Below, in pieces: positions 1 to 5,797 of a DNA stretch of 5,839 nt. The stretch is from CAZJBH01 sp964544485 (GTDB taxonomy: Bacteria > Patescibacteriota > Minisyncoccia > Portnoybacterales > UBA2143). Made by a program: the position numbers and the translations under genes. The first letter of the stretch is position 1. The number at the start of each line of letters is the position of its first letter. The stretch covers positions 1-5,839 of the forward strand of contig CAZJBH010000035.1 in NCBI GenBank assembly GCA_964544485.1, written 5' to 3'. A model generated the notes under the pieces. That model had not been told where the DNA came from and ran no database searches. It was given only the letters and a program-made list of their open reading frames with translations.

Positions 1-536
1 TGATCCTTTAAATAATCTTCAATATATACCTTATGCTCATTTGTTAATTCATGAGGATTATCTTTAAGATATTCCTTAAGAGCGTATCTGGCTAAATGAG
101 TAATTCCATCACCAGTACCTGCTTTAACTTTAATTAAATTCTCTTGCTTTTCTACCTCAGGACTAATTTCTTGAATTGGTTCATTCAAATCTTCTTTTTC
201 TGTTTCTGTTCCAGATTTACTCTCTTCCTGCTCTCCTGAAGTTTGATTTTCTTCTTCAAGCATATCTAATATCTCTTGTTCAGTTAATTCATTTTGCTCT
301 TCATTATCAGTCAAGCCAATGCCTGCTTGATCACTTTTTTGAGTGGAATAAAGATAAATTCCTCCAGCTAGGATTAACAAAGCGATAATCGGCAAAACAA
401 CAGAACTTCCGTATTTACTAATCCAATTGCGCCAGCCTTTTGGATCTTGATTTTCTGATCCAAATTGCGGACCGGTATTAATTGAATCTTGATTTTGTAA
501 AGGATCATTTTGTGGATTGAAATTTTGTTCATTCAT
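1..536 (-). CDS. Membrane-anchored protein with acidic linker and possible LysM-like C-terminal domain (C-terminus cut off)
   Basis: The frame opens with ATG at 536 and stays open for 178 codons to the window edge, so the C-terminus is missing. Residues 1-40 are polar and rich in Asn and Gln. Residues about 45-63 form one hydrophobic membrane segment (SSVVLPIIALLILAGGIYLY). Residues about 70-132 are a low-complexity linker rich in Glu, Ser and Thr. A more conserved-looking part starts near residue 135 (IKVKAGTGDGITHLARYAL), followed by a helical stretch ending in YIEDYLKD. The GDGITHLA stretch resembles the start of a LysM fold; this is pattern recognition only. A modest Shine-Dalgarno AAAGG (544-548) sits 7 nt before the ATG and supports this start. 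The probable topology is N-in with the linker and C-terminal domain outside, which would suit a cell-wall or surface role. It lies 122 nt downstream of ribonuclease J on the same strand, behind a palindrome. The frame and membrane segment are secure; the domain identity is not. Confidence 0.75.
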   Translation of the reverse strand, partial: MNEQNFNPQNDPLQNQDSINTGPQFGSENQDPKGWRNWISKYGSSVVLPIIALLILAGGIYLYSTQKSDQAGIGLTDNEEQNELTEQEILDMLEEENQTSGEQEESKSGTETEKEDLNEPIQEISPEVEKQENLIKVKAGTGDGITHLARYALKEYLKDNPHELTNEHKVYIEDYLKD

Positions 537-588
537 AGGTCTGCCTTTCTGATTTAATTGATCTTTATGGGGTTCGACCTTTTCCTCC

Positions 589-644
589 AAATAGACCCCT
601 TGCCCAGTTATAGCTTAGGCAATAATAGGGTAAGAGGTCTATTT
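589..644. repeat. 56-nt imperfect palindrome, possible terminator or processing hairpin
   Basis: This intergenic stretch folds symmetrically about 616/617. Of 26 position pairs, 21 are Watson-Crick, two (602/631 and 607/626) are G-T on the plus strand, and three (598/635, 606/627 and 612/621) are mismatches. The tetraloop is TTAG (615-618). The outer nine pairs, AAATAGACC with GGTCTATTT, are perfect. On the plus strand the hairpin runs straight into a T-rich tract (642-650), the form of an intrinsic terminator. On the minus strand, the direction of the flanking genes, it is followed by GGAGG rather than U residues. It could therefore end plus-strand transcription, act as an RNA stability or processing element after ribonuclease J, or be a dispersed repeat. 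The structure is seen directly; the role is open. Confidence 0.7.
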
Positions 645-658
645 TTATTTAAAGAACT

Positions 659-2365
659 TTAAATTTCAATCAATACTGGTAAGACCATTGGCCTTCTCTG
701 TGTTTTAGTATATAGGAATTGACCAATTTTGTCACGTATCTTTTCTCTAACAAAAGAATAATTTGTGTGATTTTTAGAAGTGTTTTCTTTAACAATCTGC
801 TTAACTCTTTTTCTGGTTTCAGCAAGTAATTCTTGATTTTCTCTCAGATAGACAAATCCGCGGGAAATAATATCTGGTTCGCCACGAACTGTTCCGGTTC
901 GGCTATCAACTAAGGAGACAACTACAAACATACCATCTTTAGACATTTCTTGTCTATCCCTTAAGACTATTTCTCCAACATCGCCAACTCCTAATCCGTC
1001 TACCATTACATAATTAGCCGGAACCTGCTCATTAGTTAATTGAATTTTATTCTTGCTTAAAGTAATTACTCGTCCATTACTGCCAATAATAGTATTTTCT
1101 TCTGGAATACCAACTCCTTGAGCAATTTCTCCGTGTAATTTAAGCATATAATAGCTGCCATGGATCGGAATAAAAAATTTAGGACGAACTAGATTTAACA
1201 TCATTTTTAAATCTTCAACTTGCCCGTGTCCGCCTGCATGAATATCAATCATTTGGTAGTGATAAACTCGGGCCCCTTGCTTCCAGAGCAAATCTTTTAA
1301 ATTTTGGACTGATCTTTCATTCCCAGGAACAACTGAAGAAGAAAAAGCAATCGCATCTCCTTTTTGAATTTGCACATGAGCATGTTCTTTGTTAGCAATC
1401 CTCATAAGCACAGCATTGCCTTCTCCTTGAGCTCCAGTGCCCATAAGAACAGTTTTATTAGCTGGATAGTCATTAATCTGCTTAACCTTGATAAGGGTCC
1501 CTTTTTGAGCCTTTAAATAGCCAAGTTGTTGCGCGATTTCCACATTTAATTTCATACTATAGCCATCAACTGCTACCTTGCGATTATATTTCTCAGCTAA
1601 ATTAATTACTTCCTGAACCCGGCTAATTAAAGAAGCAAAAGTAGCGATCACAATTCTGCCCGGAGCTTCTTTAAAAATGGTTTCCAGATTATTCTGAATA
1701 TCTAATTCAGAAATGGAATGGCCCGGCTTTTCCGCATTAGTGCTGTCTGACATTAGAAGCAAAACCCCTCCATTAGCTGCTTCAGTAATTCTTGAAATAT
1801 CAGCCGGCTGATCACCAATCGGACTATGGTCAAATTTGAAATCTCCGGTATGAATGATTCTGCCAACCGGAGTATTGATAACTAATCCCAGGCCATCAGG
1901 AATATTATGATTAACATGAAAAAATTCAATCTTAAAACAGCCAAGTTCAATTTTTGAATTTTTGTTGATTTCTTCAATATTCAGCTTAGGCGCTTCTGGA
2001 AAATCTTCTTGTCGGCGCAGAATAATACCCTTAGTTAAGGGAGAAGCATAAATCGGAGGATTACCCAGTCTGCTCATAGAATGGGGGATTGCTCCAATAT
2101 GGTCATAATGGCCATGGGTAATAACTACTCCTCTGATTTTTTCCTTTATTTTTTTAAGATAAGCTGTATTTGGAATGATATAGTCAATTCCAGGCATATC
2201 TTCGTCTGGAAATTGAAGTCCCATATCAATAATAATGATATCGTTTTGATATTCCAAAACCATCATATTTCGGCCGATTTCTTGCAAACCGCCTAAAGGA
2301 ATAATCCTTAAATTATTAGATTTTCTATTAGGATTATTCTTATTTGTATTTGTCTTATTTGTCAT
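659..2365 (-). CDS. rnj: Ribonuclease J (metallo-beta-lactamase / beta-CASP RNase)
   Basis: Ribonuclease J is a zinc-dependent cytoplasmic RNase with endonuclease and 5'-3' exonuclease activity in mRNA decay and RNA maturation. The product has 568 residues, close to the roughly 550-570 usual for the family. The metallo-beta-lactamase core shows HGHYDH at 84-89, the later ligands H153 (VNHNIPD) and D175 (HTGDFKFD), and SDSTN at 206-210. The beta-CASP part shows ATFAS at 241-245 followed by R249 and Q251, HAGGH at 376-380 (HxSGH is common in relatives), and IPIHG with H402. The C-terminal domain ends in a basic helix and the RRPMVLPV segment at 558-565. Residues 1-18 are a short Asn, Thr and Lys-rich extension encoded by TTTGT-like repeats. 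All catalytic motifs are intact. The ATG at 2365 has no clear Shine-Dalgarno. A tRNA-Leu gene lies 82 nt upstream on the same strand with no evident terminator between them. Confidence 0.97.
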   Translation of the reverse strand: MTNKTNTNKNNPNRKSNNLRIIPLGGLQEIGRNMMVLEYQNDIIIIDMGLQFPDEDMPGIDYIIPNTAYLKKIKEKIRGVVITHGHYDHIGAIPHSMSRLGNPPIYASPLTKGIILRRQEDFPEAPKLNIEEINKNSKIELGCFKIEFFHVNHNIPDGLGLVINTPVGRIIHTGDFKFDHSPIGDQPADISRITEAANGGVLLLMSDSTNAEKPGHSISELDIQNNLETIFKEAPGRIVIATFASLISRVQEVINLAEKYNRKVAVDGYSMKLNVEIAQQLGYLKAQKGTLIKVKQINDYPANKTVLMGTGAQGEGNAVLMRIANKEHAHVQIQKGDAIAFSSSVVPGNERSVQNLKDLLWKQGARVYHYQMIDIHAGGHGQVEDLKMMLNLVRPKFFIPIHGSYYMLKLHGEIAQGVGIPEENTIIGSNGRVITLSKNKIQLTNEQVPANYVMVDGLGVGDVGEIVLRDRQEMSKDGMFVVVSLVDSRTGTVRGEPDIISRGFVYLRENQELLAETRKRVKQIVKENTSKNHTNYSFVREKIRDKIGQFLYTKTQRRPMVLPVLIEI

Positions 2366-2375
2366 TATATTGAAT

Positions 2376-2423
2376 TAAACTAAAGCTCGAAACAAAGCTA
2401 AGAAAATATAAATATTTAGTTTA
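2376..2423 (-). promoter_or_regulatory. Inverted repeat in the leader of the ribonuclease J gene
   Basis: Between the tRNA and the ribonuclease J start, TAAACTAAA (2376-2384) is the exact reverse complement of TTTAGTTTA (2415-2423), with a 30-nt spacer. The spacer holds a smaller AGCT/AGCT pair (2384-2387 with 2396-2399). The right arm is part of a short TTTAG tandem repeat. In the minus-strand transcript the outer stem would end 10 nt before the start codon, so it could affect translation or self-cleavage of the message. The stem has only two G-C pairs in total and the region is very AT-rich, so chance is a real alternative. Confidence 0.35.
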
Positions 2424-2434
2424 GTTTGAGTTCA
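2405..2434 (-). promoter_or_regulatory. Weak candidate promoter for the ribonuclease J gene
   Basis: On the minus strand, TATATT (2410-2405) could be a -10 box, with TGAACT (2434-2429) as a poor -35 box at 18 nt spacing. The -10 matches the sigma70 consensus at five of six bases, the -35 at only three. If used, transcription would begin near 2398 and give a leader of about 33 nt. Such matches are common by chance in DNA this AT-rich, and read-through from the upstream tRNA is an equally good explanation for expression. Confidence 0.2.
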
Positions 2435-2447
2435 GATTAAAATTTAT

Positions 2448-2534
2448 TGGTGGGCGAGGCGGGAGTTGAACCCGCAAGGTATTGCTACCACTAGTCCCTG
2501 AAACTAGCGCGTCTGCCAGTTCCGCCACTCGCCC
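2448..2534 (-). tRNA. tRNA-Leu (anticodon CAG)
   Basis: Read on the minus strand, the 87 nt form a complete class II tRNA. The acceptor stem GGGCGAG pairs fully with CTCGCCC, followed by discriminator A and an encoded CCA (2450-2448). The D arm carries GGCGGAACTGGCAGAC. The anticodon stem CTAGT/ACTAG holds the loop TTCAGGG, giving anticodon CAG, which reads CTG leucine codons. The long variable arm GGTA-GCAA-TACC is typical of leucine and serine tRNAs. The T arm GCGGG-TTCAACT-CCCGC is perfect. There is no intron. It points the same way as ribonuclease J and is back to back with the plus-strand gene, whose -35 box begins two bases beyond the tRNA 5' end. Confidence 0.97.
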
Positions 2535-2535
2535 C

Positions 2536-2564
2536 TTGACTTTTACATTTATTTAATTTATATT
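2536..2564 (+). promoter_or_regulatory. Sigma70-type promoter for the plus-strand gene
   Basis: TTGACT (2536-2541) and TATATT (2559-2564) each match the sigma70 consensus at five of six bases and are separated by exactly 17 nt. Transcription is predicted to start near 2571, about 39 nt before the ATG at 2610. The -35 box begins directly beside the divergent tRNA. The presence of a downstream Shine-Dalgarno, gene and terminator in the same direction supports it. Confidence 0.6.
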
Positions 2565-2596
2565 AAGAAAAAGTTCTTTATTAACTTTAATTTATT

Positions 2597-2604
2597 AAAG
2601 GAGG
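2597..2604 (+). promoter_or_regulatory. Strong Shine-Dalgarno site AAAGGAGG
   Basis: AAAGGAGG sits 5 nt before the ATG at 2610 and fixes the start of the plus-strand gene. It is the only near-perfect ribosome-binding site in the window. Its first four bases form the right arm of a small AT-rich inverted repeat, CTTTAA-TTTA-TTAAAG (2585-2600), which could mildly affect access, though that stem is weak. Confidence 0.8.
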
Positions 2605-2609
2605 AAGAA

Positions 2610-2978
2610 ATGCAAGAACCATTAAGTCTTTTTGAATGGATTGGCTATAGTATTGTTTTATTAATATTCATTATCATCTTCGTTCTATTAATAATTAAAG
2701 ATAAAAAACTAGAAAAACTTGAAGCTCAATTAGGCCAACCTTTAAGAGATTTAGAACCGGGAAAAATCTATAATTTTATTCCTTTTCCGGAAAATCTAAT
2801 CTTTCTGATTGAGCAAAATTCTCTTAACCCAAAAGCGTATATATTCTCTTTTAATCCTCAAAAATTACCTCCCAGTTTTATAGTGCTGGAAAATGGAAAT
2901 GTTGTTCCTTGGGAACCAATTAATCCGTCAGAAGGAGAAGATCAAGATCCAATTGAGTTAACTGATGTGATTGAATAA
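2610..2978 (+). CDS. Small single-pass membrane protein of unknown function
   Basis: The product has 122 residues and I do not recognise its family. After a short N-terminus, residues about 11-29 form one strongly hydrophobic membrane helix (IGYSIVLLIFIIIFVLLII). This is followed by a basic, probably helical stretch (KDKKLEKLEAQ, 30-40), which by the positive-inside rule suggests N-out and C-in. Residues about 48-103 look like a small beta-rich cytoplasmic domain with many aromatics and prolines (YNFIPFPENLIFLIE, AYIFSFNP, PPSFIVLENG). The end is acidic (107-122). There are no cysteines, and no nucleotide-binding or catalytic motif is visible. The gene is a self-contained unit with its own promoter, strong Shine-Dalgarno and intrinsic terminator, and it is the only plus-strand gene here. 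That architecture makes it a real gene. It lies back to back with tRNA-Leu and converges on the isomerase-like gene. Confidence 0.88.
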   Translation: MQEPLSLFEWIGYSIVLLIFIIIFVLLIIKDKKLEKLEAQLGQPLRDLEPGKIYNFIPFPENLIFLIEQNSLNPKAYIFSFNPQKLPPSFIVLENGNVVPWEPINPSEGEDQDPIELTDVIE

Positions 2979-2997
2979 ATGCCCTTAACCCAATCTT

Positions 2998-3025
2998 GCC
3001 TAGTCTTAATGACTGGGCTTTTTTT
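2998..3025 (+). terminator. Intrinsic terminator of the plus-strand gene
   Basis: GCCTAGTC (2998-3005) pairs with GACTGGGC (3011-3018) around the loop TTAAT. The stem is eight pairs with one U-G wobble and is followed by seven T residues (3019-3025). This is a classic Rho-independent terminator 20 nt after the TAA of the plus-strand gene. Its T-tract overlaps the stop codon of the convergent minus-strand gene (3024-3026). On the minus strand the same hairpin is not followed by a U-tract, so it should work mainly in one direction. Confidence 0.9.
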
Positions 3026-3740
3026 ATTCCCATTTATAATCCTGGGGAGTTTTAAGAAATTGGAGTTTGTTTGGAGAGGCAGCTAATTCATAAATTGATT
3101 CATTTTGATCAAGATTAAATTGCTGCATCCATTGATTTGATTTAATAAATCTTAATTTTGGAATATTCCGGTATTCTTTGTTTTTAACCCATTCAATTGA
3201 ATCTTTATCCTTTAAAGCAAAATAGCAAAATCCATGTCTTTTTCTTATTGGTTGATAAATATTTGATTTGAAATCACGACAAACCCAATTAGCGGTTTTG
3301 CTTTTTTTCTTTGAAAAATTAATCATAATATGTTCAAAATTTGGAGGAACAATAACTTTATCATTTTTCCAAGCTTTAATCGCGTATAATTCTTGAACTT
3401 TGTTTTTATCTGTTTTTTGAAGCAGAAAAATAACTTTGCCTTTTAATACTTGATAAAGCTCTGGATAACTTAATTCAGTTTCAGGGACCAAAGGATGCGT
3501 ATGCCCTGCTGTTTTATTAAATTCTCTTCCTAAAAGCAGAGGATTCATTAAAGTAATATCATATCTCAATTGATTTTCTTTAATCTTATCTAAATCTTCC
3601 TGATTTTCGGCTAAATCCCGATACATATAATAAAGCTCTAAATTAGGCGCGTCTTGAGCCCATTGCTGGTCATAAAGCAAATCACGCATATCATCTAAAT
3701 ATCTAATTTGAGGAGTTAATGAGTCAATCTTAATTGTCAT
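3024..3740 (-). CDS. Cupin-type glucose-6-phosphate isomerase family protein with C-terminal extension
   Basis: The product has 238 residues and matches the cupin (archaeal-type) phosphoglucose isomerase family, which interconverts glucose-6-phosphate and fructose-6-phosphate with a bound divalent metal. The cupin core spans about residues 60-145. The motifs are FNKTAGHTHP with likely ligands H80 and H82, YPELYQVLKGK with E94, and VIVPPNFEHIMIN with H137; this matches the His-His-Glu and His metal set of the family. A further conserved-looking segment is IRKRHGFCYFAL (165-176). The protein is longer than the roughly 190-residue archaeal enzymes because of about 95 residues after the cupin core. 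The ATG at 3740 lies 2 nt after the stop of the solute-binding protein gene, with no Shine-Dalgarno, suggesting translational coupling. Family membership is well supported. Isomerase activity is inferred, since other sugar-phosphate cupins share the fold. Confidence 0.85.
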   Translation of the reverse strand: MTIKIDSLTPQIRYLDDMRDLLYDQQWAQDAPNLELYYMYRDLAENQEDLDKIKENQLRYDITLMNPLLLGREFNKTAGHTHPLVPETELSYPELYQVLKGKVIFLLQKTDKNKVQELYAIKAWKNDKVIVPPNFEHIMINFSKKKSKTANWVCRDFKSNIYQPIRKRHGFCYFALKDKDSIEWVKNKEYRNIPKLRFIKSNQWMQQFNLDQNESIYELAASPNKLQFLKTPQDYKWE

Positions 3741-3742
3741 AT

Positions 3743-5512
3743 TTATTCTATTTTTTTAATTCGTTCTGTTTTAATATACCAATCTTCAATTTGGCAAAAT
3801 CGATAAGCTGGCTCTGGAATCTTGAATAAATTAATCCCTTCTACTTTTTTATTAATCGGATAAAGATAATCAGCTGAAAAAAGAAATACAGCTGGTATAT
3901 CTTGAGTGATAATTTGTTGAAATTCTTCATATTTCTGATAACGAATTTTTTCATCTAAAATTTGTCTGGCTTCTTCCAATAATTTATCCGCATCTGAATT
4001 ATTATACCGGGCTAAATTAAGTCCTGGATCTTTGCTTTGCGAAGAATGCCAAAAAGCAAATGGATCCGGATCAGCCCCTAAAATTTCACCGAATAAAATT
4101 GCTTCATACTCTCTAGGCTTAATCCTTTCTTGCTGGATAGTGATTGGATCAACAATATCTAAATTAATTTTAGCTCCAATTTTTTCCCATTGTTCTTTTA
4201 AAAGCCGGGCAGTTGCTTCCAATTCCGGCCAATCAGTAGTAGTTATGGTAATCTCTAATTGAATCTTTTCATCATTAATATTTTTATCCCTTATCCCATT
4301 ATCATCTGTATCAATCCATTCATCAGCTTCTAAAATATTTTTAGCATGTTCTAAAGCAAAATCATAAATATCTATTTCTTGATTAAAATTAAACCATTCA
4401 AACAATAAAGGAGAATTTACAATTGAAGCTTTTTGGTTATAGACTTGCTTAATAATTTCTTGTTTATCAGTTGCATAAGCAAAAGCCAAGCGAGCGGTTT
4501 TATCAGTTAGAGCCTTGCTTTTATTCTGATTAAAAAAGACTGCGTAATAAGAGGGGAGCTTAATTTGATATTTATTTAAATTATTATTCAATTTATCCTC
4601 ATTCAAACTGGATAAAAATCCTAAGCCGTCAATATTGCGCTGATTATACGCTTTAATTAAATTTTCTTGAGTATTATAGAATTTAAAAATCAATTTTTGA
4701 AGATAAGGCTTTGAATTTTGGTAGTAAGCCGGATTTCTTTCTAAAATTAACATTTCAATATTGCCTTGATCATTTTTAATAAATTCCTGAAATTGATACG
4801 GGCCTGAACCGATCGGCTTTAGATTATACTGAGCTAAAGCGAAATTGGCCGGAGAAATACCAGACCAAATATGCTCCGGAATAATTCCAACTGTTAAATT
4901 ATGCAAAAAAGGAGCGTAAACATTAGCTAATTTAATTTCTAAAGTATAATCATCAATTTTATTAACTTCTACGCTTTGCCAATTATTTTCTAAAGGACTT
5001 TTATACTCTGGATCCTGAATAGTTTTAATTGTAAAAACAATATCCTGAGCAGTTAATTTTTCTCCGTCATGCCAAAAAACATTTTCTTTTAAATTAAAAA
5101 TATATGTTTTCCCGTCTTCGGAAATTTGATAATCTTTAACTAAATCCGAAATTAATTCTCCCTGGCCATTGTATTTGAATAAGCTAGAATAAATTGTCCG
5201 GGTAATTGCCCGATCAGTATCATTTGTTTCAGCCAGGACTGGATTAATAAAGCGCGGCTGACCTAAAATTCCTTCACGATAAGTTCCTCCGACTTGGGGA
5301 ATTTTTTCTGTTTGGAGAAAATAAAAATTAAGCGCTAAGCTAAATAAACCGCCAATGATTAAAATTAAAAATCCGCGCAAAATCCATTTTTCTTTATTAT
5401 TCAAAATTTTGAATAATTGCCTTAATTGTCTTGCGCTAGGTTTTTTTTCAAAAGATTGCTTAAATTTAGCAATTAAATTGTTAGGTTGAATAGAAATATT
5501 TTTAGGCAACAA
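3743..5512 (-). CDS. ABC-type oligopeptide/dipeptide substrate-binding protein (family 5), membrane-anchored
   Basis: Family-5 extracellular binding proteins (OppA/DppA type) capture peptides, nickel or other solutes for an ABC importer. The product has 589 residues. A basic N-terminal region (1-42) is followed by one membrane helix at about 44-66 (ILRGFLILIIGGLFSLALNF), with the binding domain outside. Family features include GGTYREGILGQPRFINPV (75-92), the DGKTYIFNLKENVFWHDGEKLTAQDIVF region (133-160) and GSGPY (235-239). The loop D401-x-D403-x-N405-G-x-x-D409 resembles an EF-hand-like calcium site. There is no lipobox cysteine (the only Cys is 573), so the anchor is the helix itself. No permease or ATPase genes are adjacent. 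No ATG exists in frame until codon 254, so a TTG is the likely start: 5512, or the next TTG at 5509. The basic N-terminal stretch before the helix argues against starting much later. No Shine-Dalgarno is visible. secG is upstream, the cupin isomerase gene 2 nt downstream. Confidence 0.93.
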   Translation of the reverse strand: MLPKNISIQPNNLIAKFKQSFEKKPSARQLRQLFKILNNKEKWILRGFLILIIGGLFSLALNFYFLQTEKIPQVGGTYREGILGQPRFINPVLAETNDTDRAITRTIYSSLFKYNGQGELISDLVKDYQISEDGKTYIFNLKENVFWHDGEKLTAQDIVFTIKTIQDPEYKSPLENNWQSVEVNKIDDYTLEIKLANVYAPFLHNLTVGIIPEHIWSGISPANFALAQYNLKPIGSGPYQFQEFIKNDQGNIEMLILERNPAYYQNSKPYLQKLIFKFYNTQENLIKAYNQRNIDGLGFLSSLNEDKLNNNLNKYQIKLPSYYAVFFNQNKSKALTDKTARLAFAYATDKQEIIKQVYNQKASIVNSPLLFEWFNFNQEIDIYDFALEHAKNILEADEWIDTDDNGIRDKNINDEKIQLEITITTTDWPELEATARLLKEQWEKIGAKINLDIVDPITIQQERIKPREYEAILFGEILGADPDPFAFWHSSQSKDPGLNLARYNNSDADKLLEEARQILDEKIRYQKYEEFQQIITQDIPAVFLFSADYLYPINKKVEGINLFKIPEPAYRFCQIEDWYIKTERIKKIE

Positions 5513-5532
5513 AAAAACAATATCTGTTTTTT
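5512..5532 (-). promoter_or_regulatory. AT-rich hairpin at the start codon of the binding-protein gene
   Basis: In minus-strand RNA, AAAAAACA (5532-5525) pairs perfectly with TGTTTTTT (5519-5512) around the loop GATAT. The hairpin ends exactly at the first base of the proposed TTG start codon. It has only one G-C pair, so it is thermally weak. It could be a fortuitous A-tract/T-tract pairing, a weak attenuator after secG, or an element that limits initiation. Confidence 0.3.
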
Positions 5533-5562
5533 GGATCAGTTTAATTAATTTCTAAATGTTTT

Positions 5563-5784
5563 TTAAATTAATAAATTTATAAAAGCGGAAATAATGAATA
5601 GCGAAGCTAAAATAATGCTTGAGCGAAAAAGTATTTTTTCAAATCCGCGCTTAGTATAATAGCTTGATCCTCCTCCGCCAGAACCAAAAATTCCCGCGCC
5701 TCCAGCTCCTCTTTGTTGAAGCAAAATAGTTACAATTAAACCAAGAGCAATAATAATTTGAATAATCGGTAAAATAGTTTCCAT
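5563..5784 (-). CDS. secG: Preprotein translocase subunit SecG
   Basis: SecG is the small accessory subunit of the SecYEG channel and assists protein export across the cytoplasmic membrane. The 73-residue product has the family layout: a first membrane helix (about 3-22, ILPIIQIIIALGLIVTILLQ), the LLQQRGAG motif (21-28), a Gly/Ser-rich cytoplasmic loop (27-41), TKRGFEKILFR (44-54), and a second membrane helix (about 51-72). The frame can be extended upstream to a TTG at 5832, which would add 16 residues (MELLKQKRKKINLFII). I prefer the ATG at 5784 because the extension is not SecG-like and would overlap the likely end of another gene. No Shine-Dalgarno is visible. It is followed after 50 nt by the solute-binding protein gene, itself a predicted Sec-dependent membrane-anchored protein. 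Confidence 0.95.
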   Translation of the reverse strand: METILPIIQIIIALGLIVTILLQQRGAGGAGIFGSGGGGSSYYTKRGFEKILFRSSIILASLFIISAFINLLI

Positions 5785-5797
5785 AATTATGAACAGA

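Noticed and set aside
176..388. Plus-strand open frame of 70 codons
   Set aside because: It lies fully antisense to the membrane-anchored protein gene, has no Shine-Dalgarno, and its translation shows no recognisable features beyond the reverse image of an acidic linker.
566..589. GGGGTTCGACC followed by CCTCCA, resembling the T arm and 3' end of a second tRNA
   Set aside because: The would-be T stem has only G-T pairs and one mismatch, and no acceptor, D or anticodon arm can be built around it on either strand.
2081..2296. Plus-strand open frame of 71 codons inside ribonuclease J
   Set aside because: It is antisense to the conserved metallo-beta-lactamase core, and no promoter or ribosome-binding site supports it.
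2341..2365. TTTGT-like tandem repeat at the ribonuclease J start
   Set aside because: It encodes the Asn, Thr and Lys-rich N-terminal tail and is too short and irregular to be a CRISPR, an iteron or another functional repeat array.
4032..4262. Plus-strand open frame of 76 codons inside the binding-protein gene
   Set aside because: It is antisense to well-conserved family-5 binding-protein sequence, with no independent expression signals.
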